NCBI GenBank assembly: GCA_900548265.1 | Contig: URKG01000011.1 | Coordinates: 6,181 to 70,180 of the forward strand | Source: an uncultured Collinsella sp. | Lineage (GTDB): Bacteria; Actinomycetota; Coriobacteriia; Coriobacteriales; Coriobacteriaceae | DNA: 64,000 nucleotides | Direction of reading: 5' to 3' | Part shown: positions 17,613 to 26,008 of the stretch, in pieces | Position numbering within the stretch: the first letter of the stretch is position 1 | Layout: each line of letters begins with the position of its first letter | The notes under the pieces: generated by a model | Told to the model about the DNA's origin: nothing | Databases searched by the model: none | What the model saw: the letters and a program-made list of their open reading frames with translations, nothing else | Program-made: the position numbers and the translations under genes

Positions 17613-20600
17613 CTACTTCTTAATGCCGCGCCCCAGGCGCTTGGCGACCGATGCAACGGCCTCCTCACTGGCAGATCCGCAGCTCGCACAGCCGTCGTGG
17701 GCACGCATCTGACCGGTGACCTCGTCCATCGCGAGCGGCGCCACCTTCTCGAGCTTAAAGCCCTTGCCGGCGCGCATGTTCTCCTTTGCCACGCTGATCA
17801 TGAGCTTAATACGGTTGAGCTGGTTGACCTCGGATGCACCGGGGTCGTAGTCCACCGCGACGATGTTGCTCTCGGGATGTTGGCGGCGCAGCTCCTTGAT
17901 CACGGCCTTGCCCACCACGTGGTTGGGCAGGCACGCGAAGGGCTGCGTGCAGATGATGTTGGGCGCACCGTGGTCAATCAGATCGAGCATCTCAGCCGTG
18001 AGCAGCCAGCCCTCGCCCATGTTGTTGCACACCGAAAGCACCGTGCGGGCCTTATCGGCCATGGTGCCGATGCGCTCGGGCGCCTCAAAGCGGCGGGACT
18101 TTTCGAGCATCTCCTCCACCGGCGTACGCATCCAGTCCACGAGCTTGATGAGCGCCTGCATGCCCGCACGCGTTGTAGCAGAGCTACCCAGCTCATCCTT
18201 CTGCAGCTCGGCGTTGCTCATGGAGTACAGGAAGAAGTCGAGCAGGCCCGGCACCACGGCCTCGCAGCCCTCGCGCTCGATAACGTCGACCACGTGGTTG
18301 TTGGCCGTGGGATGGAACTTGACCAAGATCTCGCCGACCACGCCCACGCGCGGCTTGGTGCCCTCGCCCACGAGCGGCATGGTATCGAACGCGCGGATGG
18401 CTTCGCGGCACAGCTTGGTGTAATTATGCCTGTTGAACTTGGGCGCCAGCTTGCGGGCGCGCGCCATGTACTCCTCGTAGAGCGCATTGGCGGCACCGGG
18501 CGTAGCCTCGTACGGACGGCAACGATAGAGCATCTGCATCATCACGTCGCCAAAAAGCACCGCGTAGACTGCCTGCTTAAGCAGCGCCGGCGTAATCTTA
18601 AAGCCAGGATTATCCTCGCCGAGCGCCACGGCCGAAAGCGAGATCACCGGGATCTCGGGGTGGCCGCTCTCGCGCAGCGCCTTGCGAATGAGCGCGATGT
18701 AGTTGGTGGCACGGCAGCCGCCGCCGGTCTGGCTGATGACCACGGCCGTCTTGGACAGGTCGTACCGACCGCTCTCGATGGCCTCCATGATCTGGCCCGT
18801 CACCAGGATCGACGGATAGCAGATGTCGTTGTTCACGTAGCGCAGGCCGGCCTCGACGGCATCGTGGTCAGTCGAGGGCAGCAGCTCCAGGTTGTAGCCG
18901 GCACCGCGGAATACCTCTTTGACCAGGTCAAAGTGGATCGGCGCCATCTGCGGGCACAGGATGGTATAGCCCTCCTCGCGCATCTGCTCGGTAAAGGGCA
19001 CCTTGGGCCACGCGGTCGAAGCACTCTCGCGCTGCGCCTCAAACGTGTACTTGCGGCTCGCGAACGCGGGGGCATCCGTAGAGGGCGCCACCGGCGCGGC
19101 ATCGCCCTGCTCATAGGCCTCGCCCGCGGCCGTAGCCTCGGCCAAGCGCTCGGCTTCCTGATCCTTGAGCGCCGCCATGAGCGAGCGAATACGGATACGC
19201 GCGGCGCCCAGGTTGGACACCTCGTCGATCTTGAGCACGGTGTAGATCTTGCCGCTGGCCTCCAGGATCTCCTGCACCTGGTCGGTGGTCAGAGCGTCCA
19301 GGCCGCAGCCGAAAGAGTTGAGCTGGATCAGGTCCAGGTCGTTGCGCATCGTCACAAAACGGGCGACGGCGTACAGGCGGCTGTGATACATCCACTGATC
19401 GACGACGCGAATCGGACGCTCGGGCTTCACCAGATGCGCAAGCGAATCCTCGGTAAAGACCGCAAAGCCAAAGCTCGAGATAAGCTCGGGCAGGGCGTGG
19501 TTGATCTCGGGGTCGTTATGGTAGGGACGACCGGCGAGCACGATGCCGTGACCGCCGTGGTCCTCGACCCACTTGAGAGCCTTCTCGCCCATGGTCTGGA
19601 TATCCTCGTGGAAGCGCGCGTCGGCCTCAAAAGCAGCGTTGACGGCGGCATCAACCTCGGAGCGCGTGATTTTAGGACCGCGCACGCGACCGCGACCGGC
19701 CTCAGCATCGGCCACACGGTCGACGGCGAGCACCTGGTACAGACGGCGCTTGAGCTCGGTCTTATCGTGATACGGCACAAACGGATACAGGAACTCGATG
19801 TTCTGCTCGCGGATCTCGTCGATGTTGAGTGCCAACGCCGTGGGGTAGCTCATGACGATGGGGCAGTTATAGCAGTTGCCAGCCGTCGGATCCTCCTTGC
19901 GCTCCCAGCGCACGCACGGCATCCAAATGAAGTCGACATCGCGGTCGATAAGGTTCATCACGTGGCCGTGGCTCATCTTGGCCGGATAGCACACGCTCTC
20001 GGACGGCATGGACTCGATGCCCGCCTGGTAGGTCTTTTTGCTCGACTGGTCGGACAGCTGCACGCTAAAGCCCAGGCGTGTAAAGAACGCGTGCCAGAAG
20101 GGGTAGTTCTCGTACATGTTGAGTGCGCGCGGGATGCCGACGGTGCCGCGCGGGGCCTCGTCGGGGCTCAGCACCTCGCGGTTAAAGAGCAGCTCGTTTT
20201 TCTTTTTGAAGAGGTTGGGGGCCTCGGTCTTTTGCTTTTTGTGGCCGGCGCCCTTCTCGCAGCGGTTACCGGTAATGAAGCGCCTGCCGCCGCCAAAGTC
20301 GTTGACGGTGAGCTGGCAGTTGTTGGAGCAACGGCCGCAGCGGACATGCTTTTGCGTCACGGTGAGGTGCGCGATGTCCTCAGCCGAAAGAATGGTCGAG
20401 GTGCCGTCGGCGCCGGCGCGATCGCGGGCGAGCAGGGCCGCACCGTAGGCGCCCATGCAGCCGGCGATGTCGGGACGCACGGCATGAACGCCGGTGAGCT
20501 GCTCAAACGCGCGCAGCGTGGCATCGGACATAAAGGTGCCGCCCTGGACGATTACCTGGCTGCCGATCTCCTTGGGATCGCGCAGCTTAATGACCTTGAA

Positions 20601-22394
20601 CAGGGCATTCTTGATGACGGAATAAGACAGACCTGCCGCGATATCGCCCACCGTGGCGCCTTCCTTTTGCGCCTGCTTGACTCGCGAGTTCATAAAGACC
20701 GTGCAGCGACTGCCCAGGTCGACCGGGGCCTTGGCATGGATGGCGGCATCGGCGAACGCGCGCACGTCCATGTTCATAGAGACGGCGAAGCTCTCGATAA
20801 AGCTACCGCAGCCCGACGAGCAGGCCTCGTTGAGCATGATGTGCTCGATGACGCCGTCCTTGACGCGCAGGCACTTCATGTCCTGGCCGCCGATGTCCAG
20901 AATGAACTCGACGCCGGGCAGGAACGCCTTGGCGCCGCGCAGGTGCGCAACGGTCTCGATCTCGCCGGAGTCGGCCTTGAGCGCCTCGATGAGCAGCGCC
21001 TCGCCGTAGCCCGTAGTTGTCACGTGGCCGATGGTGCAGCCGGCGGGGATGTGGTTGTAGAAATCGGCCATGATGACCTTGGCCGTGCCCAGGATGTCAC
21101 CGTTGTTGTTGCCGTACCAGGTGTGCAACAGCTGGCCGTCCTCGCCCACGAGCGCGGCCTTCATGGTGGTGGACCCGGCGTCGATGCCGATGAACACGCG
21201 GCCGGTGTAGCCGTCGAGCTTGCCCTTGGGGACGACTTCCTGGTCGTGGCGGGTCTTGAACTCGGCAAAGTCCTCGTCGGTGGCAAAGAGCGGATCCAGA
21301 CGCTCGACCTCGGCACCCTGCGTATCACCCAGGGCATCGATGGCCTCGATGAGCTGCGGGAACGTGCTGAGCTTGTTGGACTCGTGCGCCATGGCGGCGC
21401 CGCTCGCCACAAACAGGTGAGCGTTTTGGGGCACGATACGGTGCTCTTCGTCCAGGTTGAGCGTGAGGTAGAAGCGGTGGCGCAGCTCGGAGAGATACTG
21501 CAGCGGGCCGCCCAGGAAGGCGACGTTGCCGCGGATGGGACGGCCGCACGCCAGACCCGAGATGGTCTGGGTCACGACAGCCTGGAATATGGAGGCGGCC
21601 ACGTCCTCGGGGCGGGCGCCCTCGTTGAGCAGCGGTTGGACGTCGGTCTTGGCAAAGACGCCGCAGCGGCTGGCGATGGGATAGATGGTGGTGGCGTTGG
21701 CCGCGAGTTCGTTAAGGCCGCTGGCATCGGTGTGCAGCAGGGTTGCCATCTGGTCGATGAACGCGCCCGTACCGCCGGCGCAGGTGCCGTTCATGCGCTG
21801 CTCGATGCCGTTGTCAAAGTAGATGATCTTGGCGTCCTCGCCGCCCAGCTCGATGGCGACATCGGTGGCCGGGATGAGGGTCTCGACGGCACGCTTGCTG
21901 GCAATGACCTCCTGGACAAACTCCAGGCCGAGCCACTGGGACAGCAGCAGGCCGCCCGAACCGGTGATGGCGCAGGTCATTTGGGCCGTCGGCAACACGG
22001 TCGCAGCACCCTCGAACAGGTCGCGGGCGCAGGCACGGACGTCGGTGTGGTGGCGCTGGTACTTGGCGTAGACGATCTGGTTGTCGTCGTTGAGCACAGC
22101 GAGCTTAACGGTAGTGGAGCCCACGTCGATGCCCAGGTGCAGGTTGCCGCGGGCGGCCTCGGGGTTGAAGATCGCGCCTTCGGGGGCCTGGGCGGCGGCT
22201 ACGGGCTCAGCGGCGGTGGCGGGCTCGCTGACGACGGACGTCTCCCCTGCCACGTTCTTGGCATCGGCAACTGCCTCGGCAACTTTCTCGGCAGCCGCGG
22301 TCGCGGCCTTCTGCGCGGCGTCCACCACGGCGGGCGCGGCCTCGCGTGCGGCAGCGACCATGCGGTCCTTGATGCCCTCGACGAGTTTGCTCAT
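17613..22394 (-). CDS. Fused acyl-CoA dehydratase activase / HgdB-like protein
   Basis: 1593 residues. After an unusual Ala-rich amphipathic N-terminus (about 1-70) come two BcrA/BadF-type ATPase domains: GIDVGSTTVKL at ~88 with NGTCAGGTGAFI, and GIDAGSTTMKA at ~400 with NEACSSGCGSFIE. Next is a cysteine cluster CGRCSNNCQL (~685), a DUF2229-type region, and a C-terminal HgdB/FldI-like region with LSAVALGEDNPGFK and YNPGFKI-like elements. It ends with CASCGSASEEAV. Activases of this kind hold a [4Fe-4S] cluster and, with ATP, pass an electron to 2-hydroxyacyl-CoA dehydratases. The fused ~1400-1500 residue versions are common in anaerobes but their target is usually unknown. No separate dehydratase gene is near. 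It lies 11 bp after a TetR gene, so the two probably share a transcript. Confidence 0.85.
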   Translation of the reverse strand: MSKLVEGIKDRMVAAAREAAPAVVDAAQKAATAAAEKVAEAVADAKNVAGETSVVSEPATAAEPVAAAQAPEGAIFNPEAARGNLHLGIDVGSTTVKLAVLNDDNQIVYAKYQRHHTDVRACARDLFEGAATVLPTAQMTCAITGSGGLLLSQWLGLEFVQEVIASKRAVETLIPATDVAIELGGEDAKIIYFDNGIEQRMNGTCAGGTGAFIDQMATLLHTDASGLNELAANATTIYPIASRCGVFAKTDVQPLLNEGARPEDVAASIFQAVVTQTISGLACGRPIRGNVAFLGGPLQYLSELRHRFYLTLNLDEEHRIVPQNAHLFVASGAAMAHESNKLSTFPQLIEAIDALGDTQGAEVERLDPLFATDEDFAEFKTRHDQEVVPKGKLDGYTGRVFIGIDAGSTTMKAALVGEDGQLLHTWYGNNNGDILGTAKVIMADFYNHIPAGCTIGHVTTTGYGEALLIEALKADSGEIETVAHLRGAKAFLPGVEFILDIGGQDMKCLRVKDGVIEHIMLNEACSSGCGSFIESFAVSMNMDVRAFADAAIHAKAPVDLGSRCTVFMNSRVKQAQKEGATVGDIAAGLSYSVIKNALFKVIKLRDPKEIGSQVIVQGGTFMSDATLRAFEQLTGVHAVRPDIAGCMGAYGAALLARDRAGADGTSTILSAEDIAHLTVTQKHVRCGRCSNNCQLTVNDFGGGRRFITGNRCEKGAGHKKQKTEAPNLFKKKNELLFNREVLSPDEAPRGTVGIPRALNMYENYPFWHAFFTRLGFSVQLSDQSSKKTYQAGIESMPSESVCYPAKMSHGHVMNLIDRDVDFIWMPCVRWERKEDPTAGNCYNCPIVMSYPTALALNIDEIREQNIEFLYPFVPYHDKTELKRRLYQVLAVDRVADAEAGRGRVRGPKITRSEVDAAVNAAFEADARFHEDIQTMGEKALKWVEDHGGHGIVLAGRPYHNDPEINHALPELISSFGFAVFTEDSLAHLVKPERPIRVVDQWMYHSRLYAVARFVTMRNDLDLIQLNSFGCGLDALTTDQVQEILEASGKIYTVLKIDEVSNLGAARIRIRSLMAALKDQEAERLAEATAAGEAYEQGDAAPVAPSTDAPAFASRKYTFEAQRESASTAWPKVPFTEQMREEGYTILCPQMAPIHFDLVKEVFRGAGYNLELLPSTDHDAVEAGLRYVNNDICYPSILVTGQIMEAIESGRYDLSKTAVVISQTGGGCRATNYIALIRKALRESGHPEIPVISLSAVALGEDNPGFKITPALLKQAVYAVLFGDVMMQMLYRCRPYEATPGAANALYEEYMARARKLAPKFNRHNYTKLCREAIRAFDTMPLVGEGTKPRVGVVGEILVKFHPTANNHVVDVIEREGCEAVVPGLLDFFLYSMSNAELQKDELGSSATTRAGMQALIKLVDWMRTPVEEMLEKSRRFEAPERIGTMADKARTVLSVCNNMGEGWLLTAEMLDLIDHGAPNIICTQPFACLPNHVVGKAVIKELRRQHPESNIVAVDYDPGASEVNQLNRIKLMISVAKENMRAGKGFKLEKVAPLAMDEVTGQMRAHDGCASCGSASEEAVASVAKRLGRGIKK

Positions 22395-22405
22395 TGTCTC
22401 TCCTC

Positions 22406-23116
22406 TTAGTTGTTGGACTCGACGGTTGCGGTGGTGTCGACCGCGTCCTCGAGCTGCAGATTCAATAGCTTCATGCCGTATTCCGGCACGTTGATATCGA
22501 TGGGTTGGCCATACAGGTCGCCGGGGCGCACAAAGGCGATAACCGTCATAATGCGCGCCATGGTCTCGGGCGATTCGGTGAGCCCACGCTCAAACCAGCG
22601 CTGAATCAGACCGACCTCGGCACTCACGACATAGGTAACGTAGTAGTCAAAGAAGGTGCCCAGTGCCAGGCCCAAGATGCCCGTCTGTGCACGCGGCACC
22701 ACGGCCTCGCGTGCGGTATCGATGATCTTTTTAATAAAGGCGGGGTCGCCGCCCGGGCCCAGTAGGGCCCCGATAAGGTCGCGATTAGCCGCAAGATAGC
22801 GAAGCAGCTCAACCGAACCGGGTGCCGGCTCGAGCTCGTCGATGTTGCGGTAAAGATCGGGTAATTGAGCTGCGGTGATAAGCTCCACCCGCTCGCGAAT
22901 CTCGGCAAGCAGGCCGTCCTCGATCTGGCTGATAAAGTCGGGGATATCGCGGTAGTGCGAATAGAACGTTCGACGCGTAAGACCGGCGCGCTCGGTGAGC
23001 GACGCGACGTTAATGCGCGAAAGGTCGCCGCTTTCGGCAAGCTCGCTGGCAAGCGCCTGGCGAAGGGCGCGCTGCGAGCGAAGGGACCGGCGATCACATT
23101 TCTCGAGCTGGGACAA
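22406..23116 (-). CDS. TetR/AcrR family transcriptional regulator
   Basis: 236 residues. The N-terminal helix-turn-helix (about 14-60) reads ALRQALASELAESGDLSRI, VASLTERAGLTRRTFYSHY. The C-terminal ~170 residues form the ligand domain, with a hydrophobic stretch LGLALGTFFDYYVTYVVSA. It lies upstream of, and 11 bp from, the acyl-CoA dehydratase activase gene, which makes that gene the likely target. ATG at 23116 is preceded by AAGGAGGACGCTTGTCCC. No operator palindrome was found by eye immediately upstream. Confidence 0.88.
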   Translation of the reverse strand: MSQLEKCDRRSLRSQRALRQALASELAESGDLSRINVASLTERAGLTRRTFYSHYRDIPDFISQIEDGLLAEIRERVELITAAQLPDLYRNIDELEPAPGSVELLRYLAANRDLIGALLGPGGDPAFIKKIIDTAREAVVPRAQTGILGLALGTFFDYYVTYVVSAEVGLIQRWFERGLTESPETMARIMTVIAFVRPGDLYGQPIDINVPEYGMKLLNLQLEDAVDTTATVESNN

Positions 23117-23206
23117 GCGTCCTCCTTGTTACTCAGACTGTACGCTATTGCACAGTGCGAGTATTATTGCACACCGTGTGTATCAACACGTAAAGGCAAT
23201 ATTTGG

Positions 23207-23238
23207 AATGTGACAAAGGGCAGTCCCTTTGTCACATT
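23207..23238. repeat. Palindrome flanking the small toxin locus, left copy (family C)
   Basis: AATGTGACAAAGGG CAGT CCCTTTGTCACATT: perfect 14-bp arms. A near-identical palindrome lies at 23644-23672 on the other side of the locus. Confidence 0.8.
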
Positions 23239-23293
23239 CAGCGACCGCCTAGGTTGTGCCAGTTGTGCCTGGCTTTTGGAGCGGCATTGCCGA

Positions 23294-23322
23294 TTGTTCA
23301 AAATGTCATTCGTGGGTAGAAT
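23294..23322 (+). promoter_or_regulatory. Promoter of a small antisense RNA
   Basis: TTGTTC (23294-23299), 17 bp, TAGAAT (23317-23322): a good sigma-70-type promoter pointing right. It leads into a structured 83-nt segment with a terminator and no open frame. Confidence 0.55.
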
Positions 23323-23328
23323 AGTGTC

Positions 23329-23411
23329 GACGGCAGCCCAAGTTCTGGAAAGCTGGGCAGCGCCGTTGCTTGGATTAAGGGGTCAACGCCTTAGCGGCGG
23401 CGACCCCTTTT
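23329..23411 (+). ncRNA. Predicted small antisense RNA (type I antitoxin candidate)
   Basis: From the likely start near 23329 the RNA contains a hairpin (ACGGC-A-GCCCA ... TGGGC-AGC-GCCGT, 23330-23364). It then has a terminator in which AAGGGGTC (23377-23384) pairs with GACCCCTT (23402-23409) and ends in TTTT. It has no credible open frame. Its 3' end is complementary to the last 21 bases of the peptide gene on the opposite strand and to that gene's 3' UTR. Convergent transcription ending in a shared terminator stem is the layout of RNAI/RNAII of the par (fst) locus and of txpA/RatA. The RNA has not been demonstrated. Confidence 0.5.
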
Positions 23412-23516
23412 ACGTTGCTTCGAACGTTGCTTGAGTGCCTCGGAAAGCCCGACGAGCGCCGTGGAGAACGAGACCAAAGCGGTCAGAAGTCTCACGAAAT
23501 CAATCAGATCGGTCAT
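23391..23516 (-). CDS. 41-residue hydrophobic, basic-tailed peptide; candidate type I toxin
   Basis: ATG 23516 to TAA 23391. The peptide begins MTDLIDFVRLLTALVSFSTA, has one membrane-spanning segment (about 7-24), and ends KQRSKQRKRGRRR. A short acidic N-terminus, a single membrane helix and a basic tail are the hallmarks of Fst/TxpA/Hol-Tox-like membrane toxins. GGGAGG lies 7-8 bases before the ATG and is itself captured in a stem (CCTCCAT CTG ATGGGAGG), as in several type I toxin mRNAs. A convergent small RNA overlaps the 3' end, and a LexA-like box lies in the promoter region. No homology search was possible, so the toxin role is inferred from architecture. Confidence 0.55.
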   Translation of the reverse strand: MTDLIDFVRLLTALVSFSTALVGLSEALKQRSKQRKRGRRR

Positions 23517-23606
23517 GGGCATCACCTCCCATCAGATGGAGGGCGTTGCCCGGCACATGGAACTGCCGCCAACAGTATCAATTCTATCAAAGCGCAGTTA
23601 GATATG

Positions 23607-23620
23607 CGAATGTTTGTTCG
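23607..23620 (-). promoter_or_regulatory. LexA-like box in the promoter of the 41-residue peptide
   Basis: On the minus strand CGAACAAACATTCG fits CGAACNNNNGTTCG with one mismatch. It sits between TTGAAA (23623-23628) and a weak -10 near 23600-23605, and also overlaps the -35 region of an alternative TAGAAT (23581-23586). The 5' UTR would be about 60-77 nt. Confidence 0.45.
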
Positions 23621-23643
23621 TATTTCAAGAGACCAGCGTCACC

Positions 23644-23672
23644 TGTGACAAAGGGGCTGTCCCTTTGTCACA
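23644..23672. repeat. Palindrome flanking the small toxin locus, right copy (family C)
   Basis: TGTGACAAAGGGG CTGT CCCTTTGTCACA, the same arms as at 23207. It touches the stop codon of the HAD gene at 23673. With the left copy it brackets about 405 bp containing only the peptide and small RNA genes. Confidence 0.8.
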
Positions 23673-24530
23673 TTATTCGATTACGGTGCAGGAATTCTGC
23701 TTGTGCATGGTGGCAAGCATGTGTTTGGGAACGGCGTGGGCCATGCAGCTACCGATAGTCGCGCTCGCGGCGGCCTTGGCCGCGTCACTGCCGTTTTTGG
23801 TCGCGTAGCTATGGCGGAAGCGTTTGAGCATGGCAATGTCGTTGCCGCCGTCTCCGTAAACCGCGACCTCGTCCTCGGCAATGCCGTAGTAGCCCGCCAG
23901 CCAGGCCACACTCTCGCCCTTGTTGCACGCCACGTCCGTGATCTCGAACATCACCGGATCAAACGGCGCGTTGACCACACGGTCCGAGCGCTCGGCCAAA
24001 TACGCCTTAAGGTCGCGCTCCAGCTCGGGCGAGGTCACGCGACAGTTGATCTTGCACACATCGTGGCGCAGGATGTCACCGATCGACTGGTCGAAATACT
24101 GTTCCTCGTGGTACCCGCCACGTGCACGCATACCGCGCATCACGATGCGCTTGATAGGACTGTCTTTTTTAAAGCCTGCCTGGTGCATCTCGAACGATCC
24201 ACTCGAGAACATGCCATCGGGCGTGGAGCAGTCAAAACAGATATCCGGAAACTCCTTGAGCAGCTCCTCGGTAATCTGCGAGTCGATGGTCCAGGTCCTG
24301 AGCACCTCGCCATGGCTGTCGCGCACGATGGACCCATTGGAGCAGCAGGCGTCGAGTGCCAGGCCCGTAAAGCCATGCTCGCCAATCGGCAGCGTCGAGC
24401 GCCCGGTCGCGGGAACCACATGCAGGCCAGCCTCGGTCAGCTCGCGAATGGCACGGCGGATGGTCCCATCTGCCTCGTGCAGGGCGTTCAGCAGCGTTCC
24501 GTCTAAGTCACTCGCAAACATCTTGATCAT
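23673..24530 (-). CDS. HAD-IIB (Cof-type) phosphatase
   Basis: 285 residues from ATG 24530. Motif I MIKMFASDLDGTLLN (D8, D10), motif II VVPATGRS, motif III in the Lys region, and motif IV VAVYGDGGNDIAMLKRF with ATKNGSDAAKAAA. Cof proteins dephosphorylate sugar phosphates or nucleotides; the substrate is not predictable. The open frame extends 31 residues upstream but GGAGAGGC before 24530 fixes the start. That ribosome site lies inside a perfect 15-bp stem (see 24537). Confidence 0.9.
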   Translation of the reverse strand: MIKMFASDLDGTLLNALHEADGTIRRAIRELTEAGLHVVPATGRSTLPIGEHGFTGLALDACCSNGSIVRDSHGEVLRTWTIDSQITEELLKEFPDICFDCSTPDGMFSSGSFEMHQAGFKKDSPIKRIVMRGMRARGGYHEEQYFDQSIGDILRHDVCKINCRVTSPELERDLKAYLAERSDRVVNAPFDPVMFEITDVACNKGESVAWLAGYYGIAEDEVAVYGDGGNDIAMLKRFRHSYATKNGSDAAKAAASATIGSCMAHAVPKHMLATMHKQNSCTVIE

Positions 24531-24536
24531 GGATAC

Positions 24537-24578
24537 GCCTCTCCTTCGTCTGCACGATATTGTAGACGAAGGAGAGGC
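24537..24578 (-). promoter_or_regulatory. Perfect 15-bp inverted repeat covering the HAD ribosome-binding site
   Basis: GCCTCTCCTTCGTCT and AGACGAAGGAGAGGC surround a 12-nt loop. In the mRNA the second arm contains GAAGGAGAGG, the HAD gene's ribosome site, seven bases before the ATG. The stem would hide it. No T-run follows, so it is not a terminator. TACAAT within the stem could also make it an operator over a -10. Confidence 0.6.
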
Positions 24579-24645
24579 ATGCCTAAACAATGCCGTCCCG
24601 GCGCGGCGTGCCACTGTCTCCACAAATTCACGGTCCCCCAGCGCC

Positions 24646-25908
24646 TTAAGACATTCGCCATAAGCGACTTTTCAGCCGATTAAACAGCGCCGTCGTCGAC
24701 GTCAGCACCGCCAACATGCCTGCGAATACAATCGCCGGAGCCCATCGATCATATGCAAGCCCGTAAACCAATTGGCCAATAGGCGTTGCACAGGAAAGTG
24801 TCATATAAACGAGTGCCAGCACTTTTCCGCAGAGTTCCTTTGGCGCTGACCGCTGAACAAATGAAACGATTCCGACCGATGCAATGCTTGCCCACGCCAT
24901 GACCCATGCCGAGCCGGCCGCAAGCGCGGCAAACGCTAATTCATCAGGACCGCTCAGTAGCGTGACAATAATCGGTACGACTCCAAAACAAATCATCGCA
25001 ACATATCGACATATGCCCTTGAAGGAAAAACGATGCGGCCAAATACCGACCAAACCACTGCCGACAAAACCACCTAAGCCCATAGCCACCTCAATAATCC
25101 CAACAAAGGATGACTGCATTCCGAGATGCTTTGCAACAATAACGGGAGCACCAATCGTTAACCCAACTAACGCAAGGTTCAAAATAGCCGCAAGCAAAAA
25201 CACAACGAGCAATGATGCGTTTTGAAACAGGTACCGAATCGACTCCCGAAAATCGCTTCGGCATGTCGAGCAAGTCGTACTGTCCCCTGTCATTCCAGAT
25301 GAGGCATTTTGCTTGAGTGCGCCCCCGAACAGCAGGGCTGACATCGCAAACGTCAACGCCGCGGTTTCGCATAGAGCATCGATACCAAAGCACCCATAGA
25401 CTGCCGTCCCGACTACAGGCCCCAAGATATTGCTCGCCATGGTTACCTGCGAGACCAACGCTGTGGCACGCTCAACCTTTTCTTGGCCCATCATGTGCAC
25501 CGTCTCAATTTGAAGCATCGGTTTCAGCAGCGATTGGATGCCATATTGGACGCAAAGCATTGCTGCCACGACAACCGCAAGAGGCAGCGAACACTTCATG
25601 GGGATAAACAGCAGTGATGCAGCCATCAGAACAATGCCGAGCACCACAAGAACCCCGCGATGTCTCCCGTGATCCGCCAAGATTCCGCCAGCCGGAGTCG
25701 CAAGCACGCCCGGCACGAACGCTATCGCCGCGACAGCACCATATAACGTTGACGAGCCGCTGCAATCGAACAAGTAAAGCGGGCACGCAAAGCACAGTGC
25801 CGACAACATCGAATACGCGCACAGCTGTGCAACAAGAAGACCGAAAAGCCTGATAGATCGCACTGTTTTTTGCGCCAACGAGACATTGCTCCTCCGCATT
25901 CCAGCCAT
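24646..25908 (-). CDS. Major facilitator superfamily exporter
   Basis: 420 residues from ATG 25908, which has AGGGGGC upstream; the open frame extends 26 residues further through the operator. Twelve membrane segments are likely. Motif A-like GGILADHGRHRGVLVVLG and PSSVGIIEVAMGLGGFVGSG-type loops resemble the EntS/macrolide-efflux branch. Drug or metabolite efflux is suggested by the divergent operators and the adjacent TetR gene, but the substrate is unknown. GC content is lower than the neighbours and codon use is more mixed, hinting at acquisition. Confidence 0.88.
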   Translation of the reverse strand: MAGMRRSNVSLAQKTVRSIRLFGLLVAQLCAYSMLSALCFACPLYLFDCSGSSTLYGAVAAIAFVPGVLATPAGGILADHGRHRGVLVVLGIVLMAASLLFIPMKCSLPLAVVVAAMLCVQYGIQSLLKPMLQIETVHMMGQEKVERATALVSQVTMASNILGPVVGTAVYGCFGIDALCETAALTFAMSALLFGGALKQNASSGMTGDSTTCSTCRSDFRESIRYLFQNASLLVVFLLAAILNLALVGLTIGAPVIVAKHLGMQSSFVGIIEVAMGLGGFVGSGLVGIWPHRFSFKGICRYVAMICFGVVPIIVTLLSGPDELAFAALAAGSAWVMAWASIASVGIVSFVQRSAPKELCGKVLALVYMTLSCATPIGQLVYGLAYDRWAPAIVFAGMLAVLTSTTALFNRLKSRLWRMS

Positions 25909-25921
25909 AAGCCTGCCCCCT

Positions 25922-25942
25922 ATACATACCATTAGTATGTAT
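25922..25942. promoter_or_regulatory. TetR-type operator O1 upstream of the MFS gene
   Basis: ATACATAC CATTA GTATGTAT, a perfect 8-5-8 palindrome ending 13 bp before the MFS start codon. It has the same half-sites and spacing as O2 at 25989. Confidence 0.7.
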
Positions 25943-25955
25943 TTAATGACTTGAA

Positions 25956-25977
25956 AAGGGCAGCCGTGGCTACCCTT
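25956..25977 (-). terminator. Short terminator after the tetR gene
   Basis: On the minus strand AAGGGTAGCC pairs with GGCTGCCCTT (one mismatch), followed by TTC. It lies between O2 and O1, about 30 bp past the tetR stop. Confidence 0.5.
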
Positions 25978-25988
25978 ACAAATCAATT

Positions 25989-26005
25989 ACATACCGTCAG
26001 TATCT
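25989..26005. promoter_or_regulatory. TetR-type operator O2 at the end of the tetR gene
   Basis: ACATAC CGTCA GTATCT, the O1 half-sites with one mismatch and the same 5-bp centre. The dyad centres of O1 and O2 are 65 bp apart. Confidence 0.55.
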
Positions 26006-26008
26006 ATA

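Noticed and set aside
17697..22409. A 1570-codon open frame on the plus strand opposite the activase gene
   Set aside because: It mirrors the activase gene. The minus-strand protein has clear ATPase and Fe-S motifs; the plus-strand frame is His/Leu/Arg/Gly-rich with no domain and arises from GC-biased codon use.
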